Assembly: GCA_964590135.1 (NCBI GenBank)
Contig: CAZPVX010000018.1
Location: forward strand, 31,379 to 95,378
DNA from: JBDHWI01 sp964590135
GTDB lineage: Bacteria; Chloroflexota; Anaerolineae; J036; Brachytrichaceae
Direction: 5' to 3'
DNA length: 64,000 bases
The notes under the pieces are model-generated. The model searched no databases. It was not told the DNA's origin and saw nothing but the letters and a program-made list of their open reading frames with translations. How positions within the stretch are numbered: position 1 is the first letter of the stretch; every line of letters starts with the position of its first letter. A program made the position numbers and the translations under genes. This document shows, piece after piece, positions 52,910-61,544 of this stretch.

Positions 52910-52928
52910 GCGATTAGGGGGTAATCGC
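52910..52928 (+). promoter_or_regulatory. Hairpin with G-run loop before the GTG start
   Basis: GCGATTA and TAATCGC pair around GGGGG, two bases before the GTG at 52930. The G-run in the loop is the only Shine-Dalgarno-like sequence, so the stem would present or gate the ribosome site. The rest of the gap from 52710 shows nothing recognisable. Confidence 0.4.
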
Positions 52929-52929
52929 T

Positions 52930-54072
52930 GTGCGCTATCGTTTTGAATCCAGCGGAGTGAGCGGGAAACACAGTCGGCCGAAGGAATCGGCCGGCGGGAA
53001 TCGACTGCTGCTTCTGGGACTGATCGTCGGGTTGCCGGCGAGCATGTCACTGCTGGTGCTGGTGCTCAATGCGCCAGCCGCCACGCCAAAGTCTGTTGCA
53101 CCGAAGGTCGTTGCGTCGCAACCTGCACCGTTCGCGCTTGCCACGCCGGCTGTACTGGCACGCCTGGAGCCGCTGGCGGCAGCCACATTGACGCCCACGC
53201 CGGCGACCGCCTCACAGCCGCGCACGGCGATTGCAGTGCAATCGGACAGACCAGAAGATGCGCCGCCCGATGATGACCTGCGATGCGATCAACGCCACCT
53301 TTCGCCGAATCTTTGGTGCGTTGAGTTTTTCGCCGACCGCGATCAAATCGGCGATCCGGTGTGGAGAGAGTTTGTGCAGAGGTTGGATTACAACTTCGGG
53401 CGTGGTGAGCCGCGCCCGAATATGTTGCCGGACAATTTTAAGATGGTGGCGATTGGCAACTTCACCATGGATCGCCTCGACAGCTACATCTATGACATGC
53501 TCGTCGATGGCGGCGCGCGTTTGTGGATTGACAATCAACTTGTGATCGATGAATGGCAAATGTGGAAGCGGCGCGCGCGTCAGGTGCGGGTGCCTTTGTT
53601 GCCGGCCACACACTTGTTGCGGGTGGAATACTATGACAACAGTGGGACAGCATTGCTTCGGCTGCGCTCTTCGATCAGCCACGATGTGCATCACAACTGG
53701 CTTGGCCGCTATTACAACAACAACAACCTCGAAGGTCTGCCGGCCATGATTCGAGAGGATGTCAAGCTCAACTTCATCTGGCCGCAAAATCCGGGACAAC
53801 CGGTAAACAACGATAACTTCTCGGCGCAATGGGTTCGCATCCTTGATGTGCCGGCTGCCGGCCTCGACTGCACATTGCTGGCTGATGATCGCGCGCGCGT
53901 GTATGTGGATGGCAGTCTGGTGGATGAATTGAATTCGTGGGATGCGCCAAACGCGGGGCCGCGAACTGTGAAGCTGAATGCTGGCCGGCGTTTTGTCGAG
54001 GTGCATTACGCTGAGTTTGCCGGCGAGGCGCGCATCAACTTCGCGTGCGAGCCGATCACGCCGGCATATTGA
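52930..54072 (+). CDS. Membrane-anchored protein with two PA14-like domains
   Basis: A 380-aa protein with a polar N-terminus, one membrane helix (about residues 25-46, LLLLGLIVGLPASMSLLVLV), a Pro/Ala/Thr linker and two similar extracytoplasmic domains. The second has the PA14 hallmarks NWLGRYYNNNNLEG, LNFIWP and DNFSAQWVR, and both carry a LWIDN/VYVDG strand. PA14 modules often bind glycans. It was probably formed by duplication. Start GTG at 52930; stop 51 bases before asnS. Confidence 0.8.
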   Translation: MRYRFESSGVSGKHSRPKESAGGNRLLLLGLIVGLPASMSLLVLVLNAPAATPKSVAPKVVASQPAPFALATPAVLARLEPLAAATLTPTPATASQPRTAIAVQSDRPEDAPPDDDLRCDQRHLSPNLWCVEFFADRDQIGDPVWREFVQRLDYNFGRGEPRPNMLPDNFKMVAIGNFTMDRLDSYIYDMLVDGGARLWIDNQLVIDEWQMWKRRARQVRVPLLPATHLLRVEYYDNSGTALLRLRSSISHDVHHNWLGRYYNNNNLEGLPAMIREDVKLNFIWPQNPGQPVNNDNFSAQWVRILDVPAAGLDCTLLADDRARVYVDGSLVDELNSWDAPNAGPRTVKLNAGRRFVEVHYAEFAGEARINFACEPITPAY

Positions 54073-54122
54073 CCAGATCCGACTCAGATGACTTCGGGCT
54101 GAGCGGCGCTAAAATCGAGCGC

Positions 54123-55499
54123 ATGACCGTCGTTTCCATCAAAGACCTGTCGCAACACGCCGGCCAATCCGTCACCCTGCACGGCTGGCTCTACAACAAA
54201 ACCGGCAAGGGCAAGCTCGCCTTTCTGCAAGTGCGCGATGGCACCGGCATCTGCCAGTGCGTCGTCTTCAGACCCAATGTCGGCGAAGAGGTGTTTGCGC
54301 TGGCCGACAAGTTGCCGCAAGAGAGCAGCGTGATCGTCACCGGCAATGTGAAGGCCGACGCGCGCGCGCCGGGCGTGCCAGGCGGCTTTGAGATCGATGT
54401 GCAGTCGCTCCAGGTGCTGCAGCGCGCCGAGGACTATCCCATCAGCCCGAAGGAGCACGGCGTCGATTTTCTGATGGACAATCGCCACCTGTGGATTCGT
54501 TCGTCGAAGCAATGGGCTACTCTGCGGGTGCGCGCCACGGTCATGCGCGCCATCCGCGAGTGGCTGGACACGCACGGCTTCGTCGAGATGAGCACGCCGG
54601 TTCTGACGCCGTCGGCAGCCGAAGGCACGACCAACCTGTTCGAGGTCGACTACTTCGACGACAAGGCCTATCTGGCCCAGACCGGCCAACTCTACAACGA
54701 GGCCAACATCTTCGCGTTCAACCGCGTGTATTGCTTCGGGCCGACCTTCCGCGCTGAGAAGAGCAAGACCCGCCGGCACCTCACCGAATTTTGGATGGTC
54801 GAACCGGAAGCCGCATTCTGCGACCTTGACCAGTTGCTGGAGATCGAGGAGCAATTCACCAGCCACATCGTGCAGGTTGCATTGCGCGAGCATGCCAGCG
54901 AGTTGAAGGTGCTGGAGCGCGATGTGTCAAAGTTGCAGCACATCGCGCCGCCGTTTCCACGCATCACGTATGACGACGCGGTGGCGAAGCTGCAGGAGAT
55001 GCAGGCAAAGCTGCGCGCCGGCGAGCCGGTGCTGCGCCACGACGGCAAGCCGCTCGAAGGCATCGACGACCCATCGCTGCTCGACATCATGTGGGGCATG
55101 GATTTCGGCAGCCCGCACGAGACTGCGTTGACCCAGATGTATGAGAAGCCGGTGTTCGTGGTTGGCTTCCCGACGGCGGTGAAAGCGTTCTACATGGAGC
55201 CGTATCCGGGCCGGCCGGAGGTGTGCAAGAGCGCCGATCTGCTCGCGCCGGAGGGTTACGGCGAGATCATCGGCGGCAGCGAGCGCATCAGCGACGGCGC
55301 GCTGCTGGAGCAGCGCATTCACGAGCATGGCCTGCCGATGGAGGCATATCGCTGGTATGTCGATCTGCGCAAATATGGCAGCGTGCCGCACAGCGGTTTC
55401 GGCCTCGGCGTCGAGCGCACCGTCGCATGGATCTGCGGCATCGAGCACATCAGGGAGGCTTCGCCTTTCCCGCGCCTGTTGAACCGGATGTATCCGTAA
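54123..55499 (+). CDS. asnS: Asparagine-tRNA ligase
   Basis: A 458-aa class IIb synthetase: an N-terminal OB-fold anticodon-binding domain (VTLHGWLYNKTGKGKLAFLQ), class II motif 1 around FVEMSTPVLTPSAAEGTTNL, motif 2 in FRAEKSKTRRHLTEFWMVE and motif 3 near GFGLGVERTVAWICG. The GTTNLFEVDYFD segment distinguishes AsnRS-like from AspRS-like enzymes. The ATG at 54123 is chosen; an upstream frame overlaps the PA14 gene. Confidence 0.95.
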   Translation: MTVVSIKDLSQHAGQSVTLHGWLYNKTGKGKLAFLQVRDGTGICQCVVFRPNVGEEVFALADKLPQESSVIVTGNVKADARAPGVPGGFEIDVQSLQVLQRAEDYPISPKEHGVDFLMDNRHLWIRSSKQWATLRVRATVMRAIREWLDTHGFVEMSTPVLTPSAAEGTTNLFEVDYFDDKAYLAQTGQLYNEANIFAFNRVYCFGPTFRAEKSKTRRHLTEFWMVEPEAAFCDLDQLLEIEEQFTSHIVQVALREHASELKVLERDVSKLQHIAPPFPRITYDDAVAKLQEMQAKLRAGEPVLRHDGKPLEGIDDPSLLDIMWGMDFGSPHETALTQMYEKPVFVVGFPTAVKAFYMEPYPGRPEVCKSADLLAPEGYGEIIGGSERISDGALLEQRIHEHGLPMEAYRWYVDLRKYGSVPHSGFGLGVERTVAWICGIEHIREASPFPRLLNRMYP

Positions 55500-56064
55500 G
55501 CCACATGATCGCACTCTCGCCACACTCGTGCTGGTCGAGCTGCGCCGGCGCAAGGGCTGCTTCTCGCCGTGCGTCTGCTTAAGGATGCAACGCCGCCGCG
55601 CTATGAAGTGGCCGAGATGCTGAATCTGCAGGCGGGGTGGGATGAGGTGAGACGGAGACGCCCGCCTTGCGATTAGAAATCGCAGGCAACCTGTAGCCAG
55701 GTCTGCCTTCGCAGACTCGAATCCGAGTCGCCGGAGGGCGACTTTGCTTCATGTAGCGCGAGTTACAGTCGCCGCGTAATACTATGCTCACCAGCCTCAC
55801 CGTTGTTGCGCCTGCTCGCGTCACGCGCGTCGCGCGACGCCCTTGCCACCAACCGCTGCCACGCTGACCATGTCGGCCACCTTGGTCGTCCCGGGCCGGC
55901 TTTCGACCTTGATGTAGCAAACTTGCTCGCAGCGAGTCACCTGGCCGCGTTCAGCTTCGGATAGCGTGAAAATCTCGCTGCCCAAATCCACACCAACCCG
56001 TGCACGCCCGCAGCCGCGTTGAACTTCGCCAGCGCCGAGGCACGGGGGCGAATAGAATCGTTGC
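55500..56064. other. Intergenic region with gene remnants and repeats
   Basis: No intact gene is visible. On the plus strand about 55567-55676 reads LLKDATPPRYEVAEMLNLQA and on to a stop, which looks like the C-terminal scrap of a former protein. A repeat block follows (55690-55780). On the minus strand 55821-56050 keeps an open frame with a protein-like phrase (QVTRCEQVCYIKVESRPG), but no start or homologue is evident. Confidence 0.5.
55690..55780. repeat. Cluster of small hairpins, MITE-like intergenic element
   Basis: GTCTGC/GCAGAC (55701-55716) and AGTCGCC/GGCGACT (55726-55743) are two perfect small stems with 4-base loops, flanked by CTGTAGC and a partly complementary GCGAGTTACAG. This style of GTAGCGC-flanked hairpin array is typical of non-coding repeats in related genomes (recalled). 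Confidence 0.5.
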
Positions 56065-57060
56065 ATGGTCACCCTCACCGAACTGGAAGCCGCGCAAAAA
56101 CTCGTCTATCGGGTCATGCAGCCGACGCCGCAGACGCACTACCCGCTGCTGTCGCAGCGCGCCGGCTGCACCGTCATCGTCAAGCATGAGAACCACACGC
56201 CGCTTGGCGCATTCAAGATGCGCGGCGGCGTGGTTTACATAGATTGGTTGCGGCGCGAACATCCCGATGTGACCGGCGTCGTCACGGCCACGCGCGGCAA
56301 CCATGGCCAGAGCGTCGCCTTCGCTGCTTCGCGCGCCGGCTTGAAGGCGACAATCTTTGTGCCGCGTGGCAACAGCAAAGAAAAGAACGCCGCCATGCGC
56401 GCGCTGGGCGGCGAGCTGGTCGAAGTGGGCAACGACTTCCAGGACGCGCGCGAGGCCGCCGCGCGCCATGCACATGAAAACGGCCTGCACATGTTCCCAT
56501 CATTCAGCCCGCTGCTGGTGCAGGGCGTTGGCACGTATGCCTTGGAACTGTTTGGCGCGCACGGCGACCTCGACGCCGTCTACGCGCCCATCGGCCTGGG
56601 CTCGGGCATCTGCGGGTTGATCTCTGCCCGCGATGGGTTGGGGCTGAAGACGGAGATCGTCGGCGTCGTCGCGCAGGGCGCGCCGGCCTATGCCTTGTCC
56701 TTCGCGGCGGGGAAGCCGATCGAGACCGCGACGGTCGCCACGTTTGCCGACGGCGTGGCCACGCGCAAACCAGACCCGCAAGCGGTCGAGGTCATTTGTC
56801 GCGGCGCAGCGCGCATCGTGCAGGTGAGCGACGACGAGATCCGGCAGGCCATGCGCGCCTACTACACCGATGCGCATAATCTGGCAGAGAGCGCGGGCGC
56901 GGTGTCGCTGGCCGGCCTGCTGCAAGAGCGCGAGCGTCAGCGCGGAAGAAAGGTTGCCGTCATCCTCACCGGCGCGAATGTTGATATGGACGTGTATCGC
57001 GACGTCATTGCGGCAACAGACTCCGGCAGTGTCATGCTGACGACGTCGGCCAGAAGCTAA
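56065..57060 (+). CDS. Threonine/serine dehydratase-like PLP enzyme
   Basis: A 331-aa fold-type II PLP enzyme: the Schiff-base Lys is in PLGAFKMRGG, the carboxylate-binding loop in TATRGNHGQS, and the phosphate-binding Gly-rich loop in GLGSGICGLI. It lacks the ACT regulatory domain of biosynthetic IlvA, so it is closer to catabolic threonine dehydratase or serine/hydroxyaspartate ammonia-lyases. It is followed after 21 bases by a PHP hydrolase gene. Confidence 0.87.
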   Translation: MVTLTELEAAQKLVYRVMQPTPQTHYPLLSQRAGCTVIVKHENHTPLGAFKMRGGVVYIDWLRREHPDVTGVVTATRGNHGQSVAFAASRAGLKATIFVPRGNSKEKNAAMRALGGELVEVGNDFQDAREAAARHAHENGLHMFPSFSPLLVQGVGTYALELFGAHGDLDAVYAPIGLGSGICGLISARDGLGLKTEIVGVVAQGAPAYALSFAAGKPIETATVATFADGVATRKPDPQAVEVICRGAARIVQVSDDEIRQAMRAYYTDAHNLAESAGAVSLAGLLQERERQRGRKVAVILTGANVDMDVYRDVIAATDSGSVMLTTSARS

Positions 57061-57081
57061 AACGCGCCAAAGGAAACGTGT

Positions 57082-58491
57082 ATGCCCACCGAAACCATCG
57101 TCCATGAAGGCATTTTGCGCCCCGAGCAGGAGAAGACCTACGTCCATCTGCCCTTCGACGTGCCGCCAGAGGCGACGCAGTTGGACGTGCATTACTCTTA
57201 CAGCCATCAGATCGGCTCGAACCCCCTGCTGACCGGCGGCAGCACGCTCGACCTGGGTGTATTCGACGCGCGCGGCATCGAGTTCCTGATGGCCGGCTTT
57301 CGCGGCTGGAGCGGGAGCGAGCGCTCGTTGTTTCACATCAGCGAGGCGGACGCCACGCCGGGTTATCTTGCCGGCCCACTCATCCCCGGCCGCTGGCACG
57401 TGCTGCTGGGGTTGTACAAGATCGCGCCGGAAGGAACGACCTATCGCGTGACGATCACCATCACGACCGAGCCTGGCCATCGATCGGATGGCGAAGCGCC
57501 CGCGCCGATCGCGGCGTTGCCAGCGTCGCCGTCGCCGGCACCATTTACCCCATGGCTGCGCGGCGAGTTGCACTGCCACACCTGGCACAGCGACGGCGAG
57601 AGCGATCCCGCACAGATCGTCCGCATGGCGCGTGAGCGTGGCCTGGACTTCCTGGCCATCACCGACCACAACACCATCGCCAACCGCCGCGATCTGGCGC
57701 ATCTGCCTGACCCGGGGCTCATCCTCATCCCCGGAGTCGAGGTCACGACCTTCAAAGGTCACTTCAATGTGTGGGGGATCGGTGATTGGGTGGACTTCCG
57801 AGTGCTGTGCCCGGAGGACATGGCGGCAGCCATCCGCTTTGCAGTCGAACGCGGCGCCGTGACTGCATGCAACCATCCAAAGCCGTTCGGGCCGCCCTGG
57901 GACTACACGGAAGTATCGGGCTATCACTGCGTCGAGGTGTGGAACGGCCCGTGGCATGTGCTGAATCAGGCATCCCTCGACTTCTGGCTGGAGCAGTTGG
58001 CGAACGGCAAGCGCATCCCGGCCATCGGCGGGAGCGACTATCACCGCAAGAGCGAGAGTGACATTGAGCCGCCATACGCGCGCGAGTTGGGCACGCCCAC
58101 AACCTGGGTGTGGGTGGAAGGAGCGCCCGACGCGGACGCGATCCTGCGCGCGGTCCGTCAGGGGCACATCAGCCTGTCCGACACGCCGGATGGGCCATTC
58201 CTCGACCTGCGCGCCGGCGCTTCATTCGACATCATGGGTGGCGACGCCATGCCGCGTCCACAAGATGGGCGACTCGTCGTGCGCGTGCACTGTCAACGTG
58301 GCGCGGGCCATCGGCTCGTGCTCCTCGATCAGCGCGATATGTTGATCGAATATATGATTGTCGAGTCGGATGAGTTGGTGACTGCGCGGCTATCCATTGC
58401 CAACAGTTCGTTCATCCGCGCCGAGCTTCGAGATGCCGGCGGCGTGATGAAGGCGCTCACCAATCCGATTTATCTGGATGAGGCTGTTTAG
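57082..58491 (+). CDS. CehA/McbA-type PHP-domain metallohydrolase
   Basis: A 469-aa protein: an N-terminal ~150-residue beta domain (VHYSYSHQIGSNPLL, YRVTITITTEPGH), then a PHP domain with the metal-ligand motifs ELHCHTWHSDG, AITDHNT, IPGVEVTT, CNHPKPF and GGSDYH. PHP enzymes cleave phosphoesters; CehA-type members cleave carbamate or related esters. The C-terminal ~100 residues form another beta domain. It is probably cotranscribed with the dehydratase gene. Confidence 0.87.
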   Translation: MPTETIVHEGILRPEQEKTYVHLPFDVPPEATQLDVHYSYSHQIGSNPLLTGGSTLDLGVFDARGIEFLMAGFRGWSGSERSLFHISEADATPGYLAGPLIPGRWHVLLGLYKIAPEGTTYRVTITITTEPGHRSDGEAPAPIAALPASPSPAPFTPWLRGELHCHTWHSDGESDPAQIVRMARERGLDFLAITDHNTIANRRDLAHLPDPGLILIPGVEVTTFKGHFNVWGIGDWVDFRVLCPEDMAAAIRFAVERGAVTACNHPKPFGPPWDYTEVSGYHCVEVWNGPWHVLNQASLDFWLEQLANGKRIPAIGGSDYHRKSESDIEPPYARELGTPTTWVWVEGAPDADAILRAVRQGHISLSDTPDGPFLDLRAGASFDIMGGDAMPRPQDGRLVVRVHCQRGAGHRLVLLDQRDMLIEYMIVESDELVTARLSIANSSFIRAELRDAGGVMKALTNPIYLDEAV

Positions 58492-58567
58492 GGCAAACTT
58501 CTTTTTGGTGTCCGATGGGAATGCCGCGGAAGTCTGGCGTTCGACGTGTTGTCGTTGTCGCCGCGCG

Positions 58568-59485
58568 CTAAAGGGGCACGCAGACCTGAATGGCTTGCTG
58601 CGCAACGCGCACAGTGCACGGCGTCTCGCCGATCAGATCGCCATCGGCCTGAACGGGCTGGGGCGGCCATGCCTCGATGCGGGCATGATGACGCACCCGC
58701 GCATGGCTGAGGATCGCCTGCGGCAACTCATCCTGCTTCAAGAACTGCATCACGGCGGCTGGAGCGCCGGAAATCGGGCCGAGCGATAACGCGCACAGAT
58801 CGAGCTGGCCGTCGTCCATGCGGATGCGCGGATCGAGGTCGAGGCCCATCACACCCAGCGTGCCGCTGTTGGCGACCCACAGGTTGCCGGTATCCCACTC
58901 GAGCACGTCCCCGTCCACTTCGATGCGGTATCGCGCAGGTTGCATTTGCAGCGCATGTTTGCCGCCTTGCACGCCATAGGCCAGGCGGCCCAGCGACGCC
59001 TTCATCTCGCGCGTCGTGTCGCGGATCACGCGCGCCTCGTAACCCGCACTCATGCGCAGCGCGAAGTAGATGCTGTCGTTGACTACGCCCAGATCCATAG
59101 CCAGAAGCCGCGCCGGGTTGAACGAGGCCATGCATGCCGCGCGAAGGTCGAGCGGAATGCCAAGCGCCTTGGCCAGCACGTTGCCTGTGCCGCTGGGGAT
59201 GATGGCCAGCGGGACCCCGGAGTGCGCCAGGCCGCTCATCACCTGCATGAGCGTGCCGTCGCCTCCGCTGGCAATCACGCGGTCGAACGCGCCCGCATCG
59301 CCCGTCAGGTCGCGCGGGTCGGCGTTGGGGGTGGTTTCTCGCAGGACGAGCTCGATGCCGCGTTCGGTTGCCAGGTCGGTCAGCCACGGCGCGACGGATG
59401 CGCCAAACCGCGACCCTGCCGCAGGATTGACGATGGCCACGGCACGCCGCAGAGGCGGCGGCATATTCGGCGCGGCGAGTGTCAT
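58568..59485 (-). CDS. Diacylglycerol/lipid kinase family protein
   Basis: A 305-aa soluble kinase of the DagK/YegS family: VAIVNPAAGS at the N-terminus, the nucleotide motif ASGGDGTLMQV and IPSGTGNVLAKALG, with a C-terminal beta-sandwich domain (LWVANSGTLGVMGLDLDP). It phosphorylates diacylglycerol, sphingosine-like or other lipids. It is convergent with the PHP gene and possibly linked functionally to the acyltransferase at 51969, but they are not adjacent. Confidence 0.92.
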   Translation of the reverse strand: MTLAAPNMPPPLRRAVAIVNPAAGSRFGASVAPWLTDLATERGIELVLRETTPNADPRDLTGDAGAFDRVIASGGDGTLMQVMSGLAHSGVPLAIIPSGTGNVLAKALGIPLDLRAACMASFNPARLLAMDLGVVNDSIYFALRMSAGYEARVIRDTTREMKASLGRLAYGVQGGKHALQMQPARYRIEVDGDVLEWDTGNLWVANSGTLGVMGLDLDPRIRMDDGQLDLCALSLGPISGAPAAVMQFLKQDELPQAILSHARVRHHARIEAWPPQPVQADGDLIGETPCTVRVAQQAIQVCVPL

Positions 59486-59529
59486 GAGGTCAGTATAGGC
59501 GGCATGCGTGAACGGCAGCGTTGGAGAAT

Positions 59530-59994
59530 TTACTCCTTTCTGGCTTGCTGCACCTTCTTCTTGCCGGCTTTGGTCATAGCAAAGCTGCGGGTCATGCTCT
59601 TGATGTGTTCGACGCGCCGGAAGCGCAGCGCCGACCAGTCCTCGTCAATCGCCACTTGCCGCACTGGCTCAAAGCCGTGCTCGCCCATCTTGGCCCAGCC
59701 GGTGTCGCGGTTGAACTCGCAGGTGTATTTCTTCGAACTGCCCTTGGGGTAGGCCACCCACACCACCGCGTCGCCGCTGGTTGCCTTGGCCACTTGCGCG
59801 GCAAACTTGTCCACCTCGGCCTGCCTGGTGGCGAACGCCATCGCAAACGAGGCGTCTTTCGTTTTGGACAGGCTGGTCTTCACGTGCGCAATCTCGCTCA
59901 TCTCTTCCATCGCTGGTTGGAACGATTCAGGCGCATTGAGGACGTAGATCGTGTCCTGATCTTTGTAGTTGAGCTTTTTGAAGATCGGGTTCAT
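59530..59994 (-). CDS. DUF3052-like small cytosolic protein
   Basis: A 154-aa basic protein. The start is NPIFKKLNYKDQDTIYVLNA, with AVVWVAYPKGSSKKYTCEFN and VAIDEDWSALRFRRVEHIK further on. This pattern recurs in a small bacterial family of unknown function related to DUF3052 (recalled). GGAG lies before the ATG at 59994. It has no membrane segment. It follows a toxin-antitoxin scrap and the MFS gene on the same strand. Confidence 0.75.
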   Translation of the reverse strand: MNPIFKKLNYKDQDTIYVLNAPESFQPAMEEMSEIAHVKTSLSKTKDASFAMAFATRQAEVDKFAAQVAKATSGDAVVWVAYPKGSSKKYTCEFNRDTGWAKMGEHGFEPVRQVAIDEDWSALRFRRVEHIKSMTRSFAMTKAGKKKVQQARKE

Positions 59995-60197
59995 AACGTC
60001 TCCGGCCAAAGACCTGATCCGGTTGTTCGCGCCGCACCCCACAGTTGACTATCGAATGTAGCCACGATCACCGGTGCATCGATCATCATCTGTAGCTGCT
60101 TTTTCAGGCCGAGGCTTGCCGGCGTGATCCGACCGACAGCCCTGCCGCGCTCGGTCATCACAATCGTCTGATCAGTGCTGATGGCTTCGTTGTTCAC
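59991..60197 (-). pseudogene. Chimeric scrap of a Phd/YefM-type antitoxin and a PIN toxin
   Basis: A 68-codon frame opens with GTG overlapping the MFS stop. Its first part, ISTDQTIVMTERGRAVGRIT, matches the end of a Phd/YefM antitoxin (TERGRPVARI pattern). Its last part, PVIVATFDSQLWGAARTTG, then LWPETL, matches the C-terminus of PIN toxins (TFD acidic motif). The middle is missing, as after an internal deletion of a vapBC-like pair. Confidence 0.55.
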
Positions 60198-61444
60198 TGA
60201 CGAGAGACTTGTACAGCAGATCGCTGCCGCTCCGGCACGAACAGGCTCATCACGAACACGATGATCGGCATGAGCGTGATGAAGGTCATCACCGCCGGCA
60301 GCCCCACCACATCCGCCGCGCCACCCATCACGCTGACCGCCATGCCGCTCGCGCCATAGGCCAGCCCCAGCGTCAGGCCGCTTGCCAGCCCCACGTTGTT
60401 CGGCATGGCTTCCTGCACCATCACCACCGAGATTGGCCACGGCATGGTGATGAACGCGCCGGCGATGCTCAGTGCCGCCAACTGCGCGATGCCTTCGGCC
60501 CGCATGAACACGAAGAGCGCGGCCAGCACGATCACCATGGCAACGCACATCGTGTTGCGCCGGCCAATTCGCTCGCTGATCGGCCCGCTCAGCAGCGTGC
60601 CGAACGCGCCGGAGAAGATCAGCACCGTCACCAGGAAAGCCACCTCGTTGTGCGGCATGTCAGTGTAGCGCTCGAAGTAGAGCGGGATGAACGTTTGCAG
60701 GCCGGAGAGGATGGCCGAGCGAACCGCAATCAGCACGAGCAGGAAGATGATCAGCCAGAACACCCGCCGGCGCGTTGTGCTGCGGCTGTGCGCAACGGCG
60801 CTGCGCGCAGTCACGATACCGCTGCTGCGCGTGGATAGCTGGCGCTGCGAAAGCAATAGCGCAACACCGATCAACGTTGGCACGATCATGCCGGCTGTGC
60901 CAAATTTGCCCAGCGCGCCAATTAGCACCGTTGCCAGGAGCGGCCCCAGCGCAAAGCCGATGTTGCCGCCAAAGAAGAACACCGATGAGCCGGTCTCGCT
61001 CTTGTCGCCGCTTACATCGCGCACTCCCGAAATTGCCTCGGGATGAAACATGGCCGAGCCGATGCCACTCAGCATCACCGCTGCGATGACGAGGCCATAG
61101 GATGGCAGGAACATCACGCTGACCATGGCCGTGCCGCACAGCAGGCAGCCCACGAACATCAGCCAGCGCATCGGGCGTTTGTCGCCCAGCATGCCGAACA
61201 ACGGCTGCGCGATGGCAATGATGAGATTGTTCATGCTGACGATGAGCGCGGCGAGGCCGTAACTCAAATCGAACTGCGCAAGCAAGAGCGGCAGCAGCAC
61301 CGCCAGCGAACCGGTCTGCATGTCGACGCTGGTATGGGCGGCGCTGATGCTGAACAGGCCGAGACGGTTGATTTTGGCTCGTGCCGGCTGCTCCAGTGTC
61401 AGTGTATCTGTGGTTGCCGGCGTGGGAATGGCAGGGTTGTTCAT
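60194..61444 (-). CDS. MFS transporter (Fsr-like)
   Basis: A 416-aa transporter with twelve predicted membrane segments, the loop 2-3 motif LFGMLGDKRPMRWLM (GxLaDrxGRR-like) and SGPISERIGRRN in the second half. The segment SGIGSAMFHPEAIS resembles fosmidomycin-resistance-type (Fsr) proteins. The substrate is unknown; efflux of a small organic anion is possible. The stop overlaps the start of the antitoxin/toxin scrap. Confidence 0.9.
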   Translation of the reverse strand: MNNPAIPTPATTDTLTLEQPARAKINRLGLFSISAAHTSVDMQTGSLAVLLPLLLAQFDLSYGLAALIVSMNNLIIAIAQPLFGMLGDKRPMRWLMFVGCLLCGTAMVSVMFLPSYGLVIAAVMLSGIGSAMFHPEAISGVRDVSGDKSETGSSVFFFGGNIGFALGPLLATVLIGALGKFGTAGMIVPTLIGVALLLSQRQLSTRSSGIVTARSAVAHSRSTTRRRVFWLIIFLLVLIAVRSAILSGLQTFIPLYFERYTDMPHNEVAFLVTVLIFSGAFGTLLSGPISERIGRRNTMCVAMVIVLAALFVFMRAEGIAQLAALSIAGAFITMPWPISVVMVQEAMPNNVGLASGLTLGLAYGASGMAVSVMGGAADVVGLPAVMTFITLMPIIVFVMSLFVPERQRSAVQVSRQ

Positions 61445-61544
61445 GGGTGTGAGGCGAAATGGTAGAGGGCAATGATTGATGCGTCAATCGAATTGGCATT
61501 CAATGCCTCTGATCTCTTCTATTGCACTTAATCGCACAAGAGGT

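Noticed and set aside
55821..56078. Minus-strand frame of 85 codons with a protein-like stretch
   Set aside because: Its start overlaps the dehydratase start, no ribosome site or family is visible, and it is more likely a gene scrap; noted only in the gap entry.
56500..58167. 555-codon antisense open frame opposite the dehydratase and PHP genes
   Set aside because: No start site, low-complexity Arg/Asp/Val composition, and both sense genes have clear catalytic motifs.
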